This document shows, piece after piece, positions 34,348 to 43,245 of a stretch of 64,000 bases of DNA. The stretch lies in the NCBI RefSeq assembly GCF_008152325.1, contig NZ_CP042243.1, forward strand, positions 1,865,026 to 1,929,025. The letters are read 5' to 3'. Both the position numbers and the translations under genes were made by a program. How positions within the stretch are numbered: position 1 is the first letter of the stretch; every line of letters begins with the position of its first letter. Origin of the DNA: Crassaminicella thermophila (GTDB taxonomy: Bacteria; Bacillota; Clostridia; Peptostreptococcales; Thermotaleaceae). The notes beneath the pieces were generated by a model, which saw nothing but the letters and a program-made list of their open reading frames with translations, was not told the DNA's origin and did not search any database.

Positions 34348-35118
34348 TTGATTACTGAAGCTCGTAGAAAAAAAATAATTGAGCTAGTAGAAAGAGAAGG
34401 TATTGTAAATCTTCACCAATTAACAGAAACTTTTAATGTTTCTATCTACACAATAAGAAGAGATCTTACAGCCTTAGAGAAAAATGGCCTTCTCAAAAAA
34501 ACTCACGGAGGTGCTGTAAGAGTAGAAAAATCAAAATGGATCCCATCAATAGAAGAAGGAAAAACAGAAGCACTAAACGAGAAAAAAAAGATTGCTATAA
34601 AAGCAGCTCAATTCGTTGATGATGGTGATACAATCATGCTTATGGGAAGTATGATCAGTTTGCTTATGATTCCAATAATAAAAGATAAAAATATTACAGT
34701 CGTTACCAATTCCTTAGATGTAGCAAAAGAACTCTCTCAAATTCCTAATATAGAAACAATAGTCATTGGCGGTCGAATCAAAAACTATAAAGGAAATATA
34801 CTAGGTTCTAGAGCTATTAATGATTTAAAAAATTACCATTTCGATAAAGCTTTTATTCCATGTGCTGGTATTAAAGAAGATACAGGAATTAGCACTTCAA
34901 CAATCGACAGCAGTGATTTTTTAAAAGCTGTTATTGATTCTAGCCGAAAAAATATTGTAATAGCAGACTATAGAAAAATTGGGAGAATTACTTTTGCAAA
35001 TGTATGTCAGCTTGATAAAATCCATGTACTCATTACGGATGATAAAGCTGATAAAGAAGCTTTAAATAAAATTGAAAAGAAAGGAATCTATATAGAAATT
35101 GGTAATGCTTTATTATAA
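34348..35118 (+). CDS. DeoR/GlpR-family transcriptional regulator
   Basis: A 256-residue repressor-type protein. The N-terminal winged helix is RRKKIIELVEREGIVNLHQL with recognition helix SIYTIRRDLTALEKNGLLKK and THGGAVR. The C-terminal DeoR sensor domain (GDTIMLMGSM, VVTNSLDVAKEL, VIGGRIKNYKGNILGS) resembles phosphosugar-isomerase folds and usually binds a sugar phosphate. The start is TTG with AGGAGG 8 nt upstream. It is unusual that such a gene is the first gene after a lysine riboswitch and 35 nt before asd. It may regulate this operon or simply be carried on it. Confidence 0.9.
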   Translation: MITEARRKKIIELVEREGIVNLHQLTETFNVSIYTIRRDLTALEKNGLLKKTHGGAVRVEKSKWIPSIEEGKTEALNEKKKIAIKAAQFVDDGDTIMLMGSMISLLMIPIIKDKNITVVTNSLDVAKELSQIPNIETIVIGGRIKNYKGNILGSRAINDLKNYHFDKAFIPCAGIKEDTGISTSTIDSSDFLKAVIDSSRKNIVIADYRKIGRITFANVCQLDKIHVLITDDKADKEALNKIEKKGIYIEIGNALL

Positions 35119-35153
35119 TTTTATAAATATCATACATTTTAGGAGGTAATAAC

Positions 35154-36155
35154 ATGAGAAAAGTAAATATTGCAATAGTAGGTGCTACAGGAATGGTTGG
35201 AAGAACTTTTTTAAAGGTATTAGAAGAAAGAGATTTTCCATTTGAGAATCTTTATGTATTTGCTTCTGCCAAATCAGCTGGCCAAAAGGTGTCTTGTAAA
35301 GGAAAAGAATTTATTGTTGAAGAACTAACAGAAAATGTTTTTGACAGAGATATTGACATAGCTTTATTCTCTGCTGGAGGAGAAATTAGTAAAAAATTTG
35401 CACCTATTGCTGCTTCAAAAGGCGTTATTGTAGTAGACAACAGCAGCGCTTGGAGAATGGATAAGGATATTCCTTTGGTTGTTCCAGAAGTAAATCCAGA
35501 AGATATAAAATGGCATAAAGGAATTATCGCTAATCCTAATTGCTCTACTATACAAGCAGTTGTAGCATTAAAACCTCTACATGATCATTATAAAATAAAA
35601 AGAATTGTATACTCTACTTATCAAGCTGTATCTGGATCAGGAGTAAAAGGTGTAGCCGATTTAGAAGAAGGATTAAAAGGCAATGATATTAAAACTGCTT
35701 ATCCACATCCTATCGCTGGTAATTGCTTGCCTCATATTGATGTATTTTTAGAAAATGGTTATACAAAAGAAGAAATGAAAATGATTAATGAAACTAAAAA
35801 GATTTTAAATGATTATGACTTAAAAATTACAGCAACTACTGTAAGAGTACCTGTAAAAGATTGTCATAGTGAATCTATTAACATAGAGTTTGAAAAACCT
35901 TTTGAATTAGATCAAGTAAGAAATATATTAAAAAATGCTCCTGGTATAATCGTTGAAGATGATGTCTCTAACAATGTATATCCATTAGCTAGGAATGCAG
36001 CTGGCACAGATGAAGTTTATGTAGGAAGAATCAGAAGAGATCTTAGTGTAGAAAATGGATTGAACTTATGGGTAGTAGCAGATAATATTAGAAAAGGAGC
36101 TGCAACAAATACAGTTCAAATCGCTGAATTATTAGTTCCTACTTTGGAAGAATAA
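35154..36155 (+). CDS. asd: aspartate-semialdehyde dehydrogenase
   Basis: Reduces aspartyl phosphate to aspartate semialdehyde, the branch metabolite for lysine, threonine and methionine. The 333-residue protein has GATGMVGRTFLKVLEER for NADPH binding, the catalytic Cys130 in NPNCSTIQ, and the C-terminal RNAAGTDEVYVGRIRRD. AGGAGG precedes the ATG. It is in the lysine-riboswitch operon with dapA, dapB and dapH, so supply of semialdehyde is tuned to lysine demand. Confidence 0.97.
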   Translation: MRKVNIAIVGATGMVGRTFLKVLEERDFPFENLYVFASAKSAGQKVSCKGKEFIVEELTENVFDRDIDIALFSAGGEISKKFAPIAASKGVIVVDNSSAWRMDKDIPLVVPEVNPEDIKWHKGIIANPNCSTIQAVVALKPLHDHYKIKRIVYSTYQAVSGSGVKGVADLEEGLKGNDIKTAYPHPIAGNCLPHIDVFLENGYTKEEMKMINETKKILNDYDLKITATTVRVPVKDCHSESINIEFEKPFELDQVRNILKNAPGIIVEDDVSNNVYPLARNAAGTDEVYVGRIRRDLSVENGLNLWVVADNIRKGAATNTVQIAELLVPTLEE

Positions 36156-36203
36156 ACATAAAATAATTATTATCTTTTAAATTTTATGAAAGGATGGTTT
36201 TTT

Positions 36204-37088
36204 ATGAATTTATTTACCGGTTCTGGTGTTGCAATCGTTACTCCTTTTAAAGATGGAACAGTAAATTTTAAAAAATTAGAAGAAATGCTTAACTGGCATG
36301 TTGAACAAGGAACAGATGCCATTGTAATTTGTGGTACTACCGGAGAAGCTTCTACAATGACAGATGAAGAACAAAAGGAAACCATTAAATTTACTATAGA
36401 AAAAATCAATGGACGAATACCAGTAATTGCTGGAACAGGAAGTAACTGTACAGCTCATGCAATAGAAATGAGCCAATATGCAGAAAAAGTAGGTGCTGAC
36501 GCTGTATTAGTCATTACTCCTTACTATAATAAAGCAACTCAAAGAGGATTAATCGCACACTTTTCTGCTATAGCAGAATCAGTAAAAATCCCTATTATTG
36601 TATACAACGTTCCTGGTAGAACTGGTGTAAATATACTCCCTTCTACATTAGCAGAATTAGCAGAAAAATACTCAAATATAAAAGGTGTAAAAGAAGCAAG
36701 TGGTAATATTTCTCAAGTTGCTGAAATTGCTCGCCTTATGCCAAATGATTTTTATATATACTCTGGTAATGACGACATGATTGTACCATTGATGTCATTA
36801 GGAGGTTCTGGTGTTATTTCTGTAGTAGCTAATATCGCTCCAAAAGATACACACGATATTGTACAAAAATTCATTGACGGAGACGTAAAAGAAGCTTGTA
36901 AGCTTCAACTTCGTATGAAACCATTAATTGATGCATTATTCATTGAAGTAAATCCTATTCCAGTAAAAACTGCTATGAATCTTATGAATTTTGAAGTAGG
37001 AGAACTAAGGCTACCTCTTGTAGATATGGCTGATAATAATTTGAAAGTATTAAAAAAGAGAATGGAAGAATATGGTCTAATAAAATAG
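36204..37088 (+). CDS. dapA: 4-hydroxy-tetrahydrodipicolinate synthase
   Basis: Condenses pyruvate with aspartate semialdehyde. A TIM-barrel protein of 294 residues from the ATG at 36204 ([15 protein letters not shown]). Lys163 in GVKEASGN forms the Schiff base; Tyr134 in VYNVPGRTG and the Thr-Thr of GTTGEAS complete the active site. AAAGGA nine bases upstream supports this start over the ATG six codons earlier, which lacks a ribosome site. Confidence 0.97.
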   Translation: MNLFTGSGVAIVTPFKDGTVNFKKLEEMLNWHVEQGTDAIVICGTTGEASTMTDEEQKETIKFTIEKINGRIPVIAGTGSNCTAHAIEMSQYAEKVGADAVLVITPYYNKATQRGLIAHFSAIAESVKIPIIVYNVPGRTGVNILPSTLAELAEKYSNIKGVKEASGNISQVAEIARLMPNDFYIYSGNDDMIVPLMSLGGSGVISVVANIAPKDTHDIVQKFIDGDVKEACKLQLRMKPLIDALFIEVNPIPVKTAMNLMNFEVGELRLPLVDMADNNLKVLKKRMEEYGLIK

Positions 37089-37103
37089 GGGGTATTTTCT
37101 TAA

Positions 37104-37856
37104 ATGAAAGTAATCATAAGTGGATGTAATGGAAAAATGGGTAGAGTTTTAGTCAGATTAATTGCTAATGAAAAAGAAATGGAAATAGTAGCAGGAATTG
37201 ATAAACATAAAGATAAATTTGAAAATACATTCCCTGTATATGAAAAAGCTTGTGAATGCAAGGAAAAAGCAGATGTTTTAATTGATTTTTCTCATCATAG
37301 TGCATTTTCTGATATACTAAAATATTGTTTAGATACAAAAACGCCTTTGGTTATGGCTACAACAGGATTAACAGGAGAAAATCTTAGAAGCCTTATGAAA
37401 GCTTCTAATGAAATCCCAATATTCCAGACAGGAAATTATTCCCTTGGTGTAAATGTAATTACAAACCTAGCTAAGAAAGCTGCAGCATCTCTTGGAGATG
37501 ACTTTGACATAGAAATAATCGAAAAACATCACAATCAAAAAGTTGATTCTCCTAGTGGTACAGCTTACCTAATAGCTAATGGTATCAATGAAGCATTTGA
37601 AACTAAAAAAGAATTTGTATACGGAAGATATGGTAAATCTGATAAAAGAACATCTACCGAAATTGGTATACATGCCATTCGTGGCGGTACCATAATTGGA
37701 GAACACACTGTTATATTTGCAGGTCCTGATGAAATTATAGAAATCAAACACACTGCTCTTTCAAAAGATATATTCGGTTTAGGTGCAATAAAAGCTTCTA
37801 AATTCTTGATAAAACAAAAAAATGGTTTCTATAATATGAATGATATGCTAAAATAA
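37104..37856 (+). CDS. dapB: 4-hydroxy-tetrahydrodipicolinate reductase
   Basis: NAD(P)H-dependent second step of the diaminopimelate branch. 250 residues. The nucleotide fold starts MKVIISGCNGKMGRVLVRL; the catalytic region is EIIEKHHNQKVDSPSGTAYL, with the family E-x-HHxxKxDAPSGTA-type motif (Val replaces Ala-like residues). FAGPDEIIEIKHTA follows near the C-terminus. It lies 15 nt after dapA with AGGGGGT upstream. Confidence 0.96.
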   Translation: MKVIISGCNGKMGRVLVRLIANEKEMEIVAGIDKHKDKFENTFPVYEKACECKEKADVLIDFSHHSAFSDILKYCLDTKTPLVMATTGLTGENLRSLMKASNEIPIFQTGNYSLGVNVITNLAKKAAASLGDDFDIEIIEKHHNQKVDSPSGTAYLIANGINEAFETKKEFVYGRYGKSDKRTSTEIGIHAIRGGTIIGEHTVIFAGPDEIIEIKHTALSKDIFGLGAIKASKFLIKQKNGFYNMNDMLK

Positions 37857-37896
37857 TTGAAATGATATTAGTAAAACGAAAGGACTGATTCTACCA

Positions 37897-38634
37897 ATGA
37901 ATACAGAAAAAGAACGAACCAACGAAAATATAGATTTAACAAATCCTTATGCCATAGCAAAATTTATTAAAGAAGCAAAAAAATCTACACCTGTAAAGGT
38001 ATATGTTGATGGAAACCTTGAAGATGCTCCAACTGAAAATATTAAAAAATTTGGTCATCAAGATTTTTGGATTCTTATAGGAGAACATACAGATGTTTTA
38101 GATTACTTAGAAAAACATAAAGAATTCATCCGAGACTATTTCATTGAAAATGATCGAAGGAATTCAGCCATTCCAATGCTTGATATAAAGAATATAGAGG
38201 CAAGAATCGAACCTGGTGCAATCATAAGAGATCGGGTAAAAATAGGCAAAAATGCTGTAATAATGATGGGCGCAGTTATAAATATAGGTTCTGAAATTGG
38301 CGAAGGTACTATGATTGATATGAATGCAGTACTTGGAGCTAGAGCTACCATAGGAAAAAATGTACACGTAGGTGCAGGTTCCGTTATAGCAGGTGTATTA
38401 GAACCACCAAGCGCAACACCAGTAATCATAGAAGATAATGTAATGATTGGTGCAAACGCTGTTATATTAGAAGGCGTTCGTGTAGGAAAAGATGCAGTTG
38501 TTGCTGCCGGAGCAATAGTTACAAAAGATGTTCCTGCTGGAGCAGTTGTTGCTGGTTCTCCTGCAAAAATAATAAAACATAAAGACGAAAAAACTGCTGA
38601 TAAAACAAAATTATTAGAAGATCTTAGAGGTTAA
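37897..38634 (+). CDS. dapH: tetrahydrodipicolinate N-acetyltransferase
   Basis: Acetylates tetrahydrodipicolinate, committing to the acetyl variant of lysine synthesis found in Bacillota. The 245-residue protein has an N-terminal helical domain ([20 protein letters not shown]) and a left-handed beta-helix of hexapeptide repeats ([38 protein letters not shown]). It ends with [19 protein letters not shown] and PAKIIK. Also called dapD of the acetyl type. The following steps need an N-acetyl-diaminopimelate aminotransferase and deacetylase, not found adjacent to this gene. Confidence 0.95.
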   Translation: MNTEKERTNENIDLTNPYAIAKFIKEAKKSTPVKVYVDGNLEDAPTENIKKFGHQDFWILIGEHTDVLDYLEKHKEFIRDYFIENDRRNSAIPMLDIKNIEARIEPGAIIRDRVKIGKNAVIMMGAVINIGSEIGEGTMIDMNAVLGARATIGKNVHVGAGSVIAGVLEPPSATPVIIEDNVMIGANAVILEGVRVGKDAVVAAGAIVTKDVPAGAVVAGSPAKIIKHKDEKTADKTKLLEDLRG

Positions 38635-38635
38635 T

Positions 38636-38664
38636 AAAAGCTGAGGTATTTCACCTCAGCTTTT
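38636..38664. terminator. bidirectional terminator between dapH and dapF
   Basis: AAAGCTGAGG and CCTCAGCTTT with a 7-nt loop and A/T flanks on both sides, between convergent genes. Confidence 0.85.
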
Positions 38665-39496
38665 ATATATCTATAAACTCTCCTACACAAATAGTAGTAG
38701 CTTTTCCTTTCATAAAAATTTCAAATGACTCTTTTATTTCTACCTCTATTAATCCACCTTCTGCTTTAACCATAACCTTATTGCTAAGCTTATTTAAAAC
38801 ATTCCCTATAACAACACTTGAACAACATCCTGTACCACATGCTAACGTTCTTCCTGCTCCTCTTTCCCAAGTGTATACATTTATATTATTTTTATCTTTC
38901 ACCTCAACAAAATTGACATTTGTCCTTTTAGGAAAAATTGAATGTTTTTCTATTTTGTGTCCTAATTCATTAATATCTATATCTTTAATATCATAAATAA
39001 AAATTACTGTGTGGGGTACACCTAACAATATAGTTGAAAATACAAATTCCTTCCTATCTATCTCAATACTCTTTTCAATTACATTTTTACCTTCACATAA
39101 AACAGGTATAGCTTTTGGATCAAATATTGGTTTATTCATTTTAACCTTTACAAACTTTACCTCTTTATTCTCTACTTCAAGCCATATAGTTTGAATACCA
39201 GCTAAAGTCTCTACAGTAAAAACTTCTTTGTCAACAATATCGTTATCATATACAAACTTAGAAAAACACCTGATTCCATTTCCACACATTTCACCTTCAG
39301 AACCATCTGAATTATAATAAATCATCTTAACATCTGCTATATCACTATTTTCAACAACCATCATTCCATCTCCACCAACACTAAAATGCCTATTGCAAAC
39401 CTTTAAAGCTAATTTTGAATAATCATCAATTTTCTCTACGATTCCATTTAAAAGTACAAAATCATTTCCTGCACCATGCATTTTTGTAAATTTCAT
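38663..39496 (-). CDS. dapF: diaminopimelate epimerase
   Basis: Interconverts LL- and meso-diaminopimelate. 277 residues from the ATG at 39496 (MKFTKMHGAGNDFVLL) with AAGGAGG upstream. The two active-site cysteines are present in EMCGNGIRCFSKF and ACGTGCCSSV, with RGAGRT preceding the second. The nine codons before the chosen ATG cover the ribosome site. It is transcribed in the same direction as lysA, 42 nt downstream, so lysA-dapF form an operon opposite to asd-dapABH. Confidence 0.96.
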   Translation of the reverse strand: MKFTKMHGAGNDFVLLNGIVEKIDDYSKLALKVCNRHFSVGGDGMMVVENSDIADVKMIYYNSDGSEGEMCGNGIRCFSKFVYDNDIVDKEVFTVETLAGIQTIWLEVENKEVKFVKVKMNKPIFDPKAIPVLCEGKNVIEKSIEIDRKEFVFSTILLGVPHTVIFIYDIKDIDINELGHKIEKHSIFPKRTNVNFVEVKDKNNINVYTWERGAGRTLACGTGCCSSVVIGNVLNKLSNKVMVKAEGGLIEVEIKESFEIFMKGKATTICVGEFIDI

Positions 39497-39538
39497 AAAA
39501 AACCTCCTTAGTAGCTTATACACTACTATTATACCTTT

Positions 39539-40822
39539 TTATAACTCATTTCTTAACAAATATTCATAAGTTTCTCTTTTTACAATTAAACGATCTATCC
39601 CATTACTTACCATTACTACTGCAGGCCTAGGTATTTTGTTATAGTTACTAGCCATAGAATAATTATAAGCACCAGTACTCTTAAATATTAGAATATCTCC
39701 AGCTTCAAGCTTTGGAACTTTTAAATCATACCTTAAAATATCTCCAGATTCACAGCATTTCCCTGCTACCGTCACTAAACTATTTTTTTCTTGATTCATC
39801 TTATTTGCTACAATCACTTCGTATTTTGCACCATACAATGCTGGTCTTGGGTTATCAGGCATTCCCCCATCGATTCCCACATATGTTCTTACATTAGGTA
39901 TTTCCTTAATTGATCCTACAGTATATAAAGTAATACCTGCTTCTCCTACTAACCATCTTCCAGGTTCAATTATTACAGTAGGCATTAAAAGATCATATTT
40001 ATGGCATTCCTCTTTAATAGTTTCCATTATAGCATCTGTAAAATATCTTAAAGGCTTTGATTCATCTCCTTCAAAATAATAAATTCCAAATCCTCCGCCA
40101 GTATTTAGTTCTTTCGTTATAAATCCAATAGATTCTTTCATATCATTCATTAGTTTTACTAGTATTTTCACAGCTTTTATATGTGATGAATTATCAAAAA
40201 GCTGTGAACCTACATGAAAATGGAATCCCATTAACTCAATATTTGATGAATCTATTGCTTTTTTTATTGCTTCATTAATTATATTTCCTTTAAGAGGTAT
40301 TCCAAATTTAGAATCTACTTGTCCTGTACTAATATATTTATGTGTATGACTATCTACACCAGGAGTAATTCTAAATAAAATTTTCATCTTTTTACCAAAA
40401 GCTTGTGCTACACTATTTAATAGTTCTAATTCGTACAAATTATCGACAACTATTCTTCCAACATTATTTTTTACTGCCATTTCTATCTCTTCTAATGTTT
40501 TATTATTTCCATGAAAAATCACTTTCTCCATTGGAAAACCTGCCTTTAAAGCCGTATATAATTCTCCCCCTGAGACAACATCTATTCCAATGCCTTCTCT
40601 TTCTATAATTCTGCACATCTCCATAGTCAAAAAAGCTTTGCTCGCATAAACAGCCTTAGTATTTTCATACTTTTTTAAAAAATCTTCTCTTATTTCTTTA
40701 CATCTTTCACATATATAGTCTTCTGACATAACATAAAGAGGTGTACCATACTTTTTAGCTAATTGTACAGTATCACATCCTCCAAAATAAAAATGACTTG
40801 AAATAGGCTCTATAACTTTCAT
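39539..40822 (-). CDS. lysA: diaminopimelate decarboxylase
   Basis: PLP-dependent last step of lysine synthesis. 427 residues. The PLP lysine is in AVYASKAFLTMEMC; glycine-rich phosphate loop ELNTGGGFGIYY; and EPGRWLVGEAG, CCESGDILRYD with the catalytic Cys of the partner subunit, and STGAYNYSMASNYNKIPRPA. The ATG follows AGGGAG. Unlike asd-dapABH it has no lysine riboswitch in front of it. Confidence 0.96.
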   Translation of the reverse strand: MKVIEPISSHFYFGGCDTVQLAKKYGTPLYVMSEDYICERCKEIREDFLKKYENTKAVYASKAFLTMEMCRIIEREGIGIDVVSGGELYTALKAGFPMEKVIFHGNNKTLEEIEMAVKNNVGRIVVDNLYELELLNSVAQAFGKKMKILFRITPGVDSHTHKYISTGQVDSKFGIPLKGNIINEAIKKAIDSSNIELMGFHFHVGSQLFDNSSHIKAVKILVKLMNDMKESIGFITKELNTGGGFGIYYFEGDESKPLRYFTDAIMETIKEECHKYDLLMPTVIIEPGRWLVGEAGITLYTVGSIKEIPNVRTYVGIDGGMPDNPRPALYGAKYEVIVANKMNQEKNSLVTVAGKCCESGDILRYDLKVPKLEAGDILIFKSTGAYNYSMASNYNKIPRPAVVMVSNGIDRLIVKRETYEYLLRNEL

Positions 40823-41126
40823 TACTTCAACTCCCTAATATATGTTTTTATATATTATTTGCAATATGTATGCCATTTTCACATATATATGATAAAAGAC
40901 TTATCATTATTCACATCCTTCTATTTTAAAGGCTTTACAAATTTTGCAATAATTGCTTTGAAAAACATTTTTTAAGTTGTCTATAAATTAAGTTCGTTTA
41001 AACGGACTCAATTTATTACTTTTATTTGCATATCCATAGAAAGCTTGTACAAAACAGATAAATGACAATTTAATTTTTTCCGAATTTACGTACTATGTTC
41101 CGTATTTTAGGAATAAATTTGATATA
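40823..41126 (-). other. intergenic region upstream of lysA
   Basis: About 300 bases between lysA and the hpt terminator. TTGCA and TAAAAT elements near 40926-40950 (minus) could be a promoter but are spaced 15-16 nt. CGTTTAAACG at about 40995-41004 is a perfect 10-bp palindrome with partial extension (AGTTCG...CGGACT). I see no gene, T-box or riboswitch. Confidence 0.4.
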
Positions 41127-41158
41127 AAAAAGCCAATAGCTATTAGCTATTGGCTTTT
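41127..41158 (-). terminator. terminator of hpt
   Basis: AAAAGCCAATAGC and GCTATTGGCTTTT form a long stem with T6 on the minus strand immediately after the hpt stop. Confidence 0.9.
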
Positions 41159-41159
41159 A

Positions 41160-41690
41160 TTAGTCTACAAAAGCAAATACATATGGAACGTTTCTATAAT
41201 AATCTCCATAATTTAATCCATATCCTACAATAAACTTATCTGGTATAGTAAATCCAACATAATCTGCTTCAAGCTCTGTTTTTCTTCTAGAAGGTTTATC
41301 AAGCAATACACAACATTTTATACTAGCAGGATTTTTTGTTTTTAAATGCTCTAAAACAAATTTCATTGTAAGTCCTGTATCCGCTATATCATCAATTACT
41401 AAAACATCATATCCTGTAAGATCTACATTTAAATCATATAAAATATTTACTTTTCCTGATGATTCTTCTCCATGACCATAGCTTGAAGTAGCCATAAATT
41501 CTACTCTTACAGGAGCATCAATTTCTCTCACTAAATCTGCTGCAAAGATAAAACTTCCCTTTAAAAGAGATACAGCTAGTATTTTTTTCCCTTTATAATC
41601 TTTTGCAATTTGCTTACCTAATTCCTCTACTCTTTTTTGAATATCTTCTCTAGAAAAAAGTACCTCTTTTCTTTTGTTCTCTATAGTCAT
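41160..41690 (-). CDS. hpt: hypoxanthine phosphoribosyltransferase
   Basis: Purine salvage enzyme in the cytosol. The 176-residue type I phosphoribosyltransferase has the PRPP-binding motif DVLVIDDIADTGLTMKFVLE, the early loop LLKGSFIFAADLVREI, and YVGFTIPDKFIVGYGLNYGD, the hood that contacts the base. Bounded by a consensus promoter and its own terminator, so it is monocistronic. GGAGGCG precedes the ATG. Confidence 0.96.
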   Translation of the reverse strand: MTIENKRKEVLFSREDIQKRVEELGKQIAKDYKGKKILAVSLLKGSFIFAADLVREIDAPVRVEFMATSSYGHGEESSGKVNILYDLNVDLTGYDVLVIDDIADTGLTMKFVLEHLKTKNPASIKCCVLLDKPSRRKTELEADYVGFTIPDKFIVGYGLNYGDYYRNVPYVFAFVD

Positions 41691-41738
41691 TTAATATTTC
41701 GCCTCCAATTTTCGTCATTATTCCTCATATTACTCAAT

Positions 41739-41767
41739 ATTCTAATCTATATCCTAGTCTTTGTCAA
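41739..41767 (-). promoter_or_regulatory. sigma-A promoter of hpt
   Basis: Minus strand TTGACA (41762-41767), 17 nt, TAGAAT (41739-41744). Confidence 0.85.
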
Positions 41768-41778
41768 TTATAATATCC

Positions 41779-43074
41779 TTATGAAGCTGATTGCATATTT
41801 TTCATAACTTTTAATATAACATGATCCGTGATAGTCATTCCTTCTATAGATAAAGTTCCTAAATTTTTTATGGTATCTTCCGCAGTTTCTGCCACAATTC
41901 CATTTCTAGAAGGCACAATATTATTGCTTAATGCCAAAAGAGCTGATTGAATCGCAGTAGAAGCAGATGTTGCAAGCTTTAATGCACATCCTACCTTTGC
42001 ACCATCACAAATCATTCCACTGACATTTGCCAACATATTCTTTATAACTCCATCTATTTGTTCTTCATCTGCACCCATCAACCAAGCAATTGCAACACTA
42101 GCACCTGTTGACGCTGCAACACCACAACCACATATAGCTGATAATCTACCTATATAATATTTTATATAACTATTTATAATATGACTTATTGCTACAGCTT
42201 TTGCCAATTTTTTATCTTCCACATGAAATTTATTTTTATACGCTACAATAGGCAATATTGCTGTTAATCCATTATTCCCACTTCCATTACTACTCATCAC
42301 AGACAGATTAACCCCAGACATTCTTGCATCTGATGCAGCGGCTGTTAGCATCATCGCATAATTCATTAAATCATCGGACAATATGCCTTTTTTAATATTC
42401 TCATAAAAGCTAATACCAACTCCCATGCCTACTTTTTTATCTAATCCTACCATAGCTACTCTTTCATTCATTTTTAATCCATCCAACATAAAAGCAATAT
42501 CTTCATAAGGAATTTGCTCTATTTCCTTTATAATCTCCCTGATCCTTATATTATACAATGAATTTTTAAAATCATTTATTTCTTCATTTTCTGCTTTTAC
42601 ATCCAATAATATTTCTCCACATTTTTCCACATAGGTAAATTGATTATGTTTTCCCCTAATAATAGTCTTTGTAAAACCACAATCTGTAAAAAGCTTTACT
42701 TGCACATATACTTTTTCTTTTGTATCTTTAATTCCTAATGATAATTTTCCACTATTTAAAAAATCTTTTGCCAAGCTAACATCCTTTTCTAAAATTCCTT
42801 CTAATACCTGTAAACCTTTTTCACTTTTTCCTCCAATCAAGCCTAATGCACCTGCTATTTCAAGTCCTACTTCATTGGTATTTGGAATTCCTACACACAA
42901 ACCATTCTTATAAATATTTGGACTAACTTCAATCTCTACACTCTTAATCTCATAAAAATCTATCAATTCTTTTGCTTTGGCACAAGCTAAAGCTACAGCT
43001 ACCGGTTCTGTACATCCCATTGCTGGCACGACTTCTTTCTTTAATGTTTTTAGAATAAGATTTCTTAAATTCAT
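41779..43074 (-). CDS. cyuA: L-cysteine desulfidase family protein (CyuA/UPF0597)
   Basis: Likely degrades L-cysteine to pyruvate, ammonia and sulfide with an Fe-S cluster, or deaminates serine. 431 residues from the ATG at 43074 with AAAGGAGG upstream. Conserved cysteines occur in VPAMGCTEPVAVALA (N-terminus), ICGCGVAAST and ICDGAKVGCALKLAT; NGSGNNGLTAILPIVAY is the family signature. It is transcribed alone from a near-perfect sigma-54 promoter next to a dedicated activator gene. That makes inducible amino-acid catabolism very likely. Substrate specificity (Cys versus Ser) is not decided by sequence. Confidence 0.88.
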   Translation of the reverse strand: MNLRNLILKTLKKEVVPAMGCTEPVAVALACAKAKELIDFYEIKSVEIEVSPNIYKNGLCVGIPNTNEVGLEIAGALGLIGGKSEKGLQVLEGILEKDVSLAKDFLNSGKLSLGIKDTKEKVYVQVKLFTDCGFTKTIIRGKHNQFTYVEKCGEILLDVKAENEEINDFKNSLYNIRIREIIKEIEQIPYEDIAFMLDGLKMNERVAMVGLDKKVGMGVGISFYENIKKGILSDDLMNYAMMLTAAASDARMSGVNLSVMSSNGSGNNGLTAILPIVAYKNKFHVEDKKLAKAVAISHIINSYIKYYIGRLSAICGCGVAASTGASVAIAWLMGADEEQIDGVIKNMLANVSGMICDGAKVGCALKLATSASTAIQSALLALSNNIVPSRNGIVAETAEDTIKNLGTLSIEGMTITDHVILKVMKNMQSAS

Positions 43075-43119
43075 AAAAAATCCTCCTTTTTTCAATAATT
43101 ACATGTTGCTCAAAAAAAT

Positions 43120-43136
43120 CGCAATAATCGTGCCAA
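43120..43136 (-). promoter_or_regulatory. sigma-54 promoter of the cysteine desulfidase gene
   Basis: Minus strand TTGGCACGATTATTGCG is an exact match to TGGCACG-N4-TTGC, about 46 nt before the ATG. Confidence 0.95.
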
Positions 43137-43162
43137 AAAAACATGTTGAAAAATGCCCATTC

Positions 43163-43229
43163 TTCTCAATTTAATCTTATTTTGAGAATAAAAATAGCAA
43201 AACAGTCTTAAAATGAGAATTAATTCTCA
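43163..43229. promoter_or_regulatory. candidate activator sites for the cysteine desulfidase gene
   Basis: TTCTCA-N14-TGAGAA at 43163-43188 and TGAGAATTAATTCTCA at 43214-43229 share the half-sites TTCTCA and TGAGAA. They lie 30-95 bp upstream of the -24 element, rather close for enhancers but the only symmetric sites present. Confidence 0.55.
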
Positions 43230-43245
43230 TTTTAAGACTGTTTTA
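43199..43245 (-). terminator. long palindromic terminator of the cysteine-desulfidase activator gene
   Basis: AAACAGTCTTAAAATGAGAA and its exact complement TTCTCATTTTAAGACTGTTT flank a TTAA centre. On the minus strand the stem is followed by T-rich sequence and overlaps the stop codon. The middle also forms the activator-like palindrome noted separately. Confidence 0.7.

Noticed and set aside
40992-41008. CGTTTAAACG palindrome upstream of lysA as an operator
   Set aside because: Single copy, about 170 nt from the gene, with no related site or regulator nearby; mentioned only in the intergenic entry.
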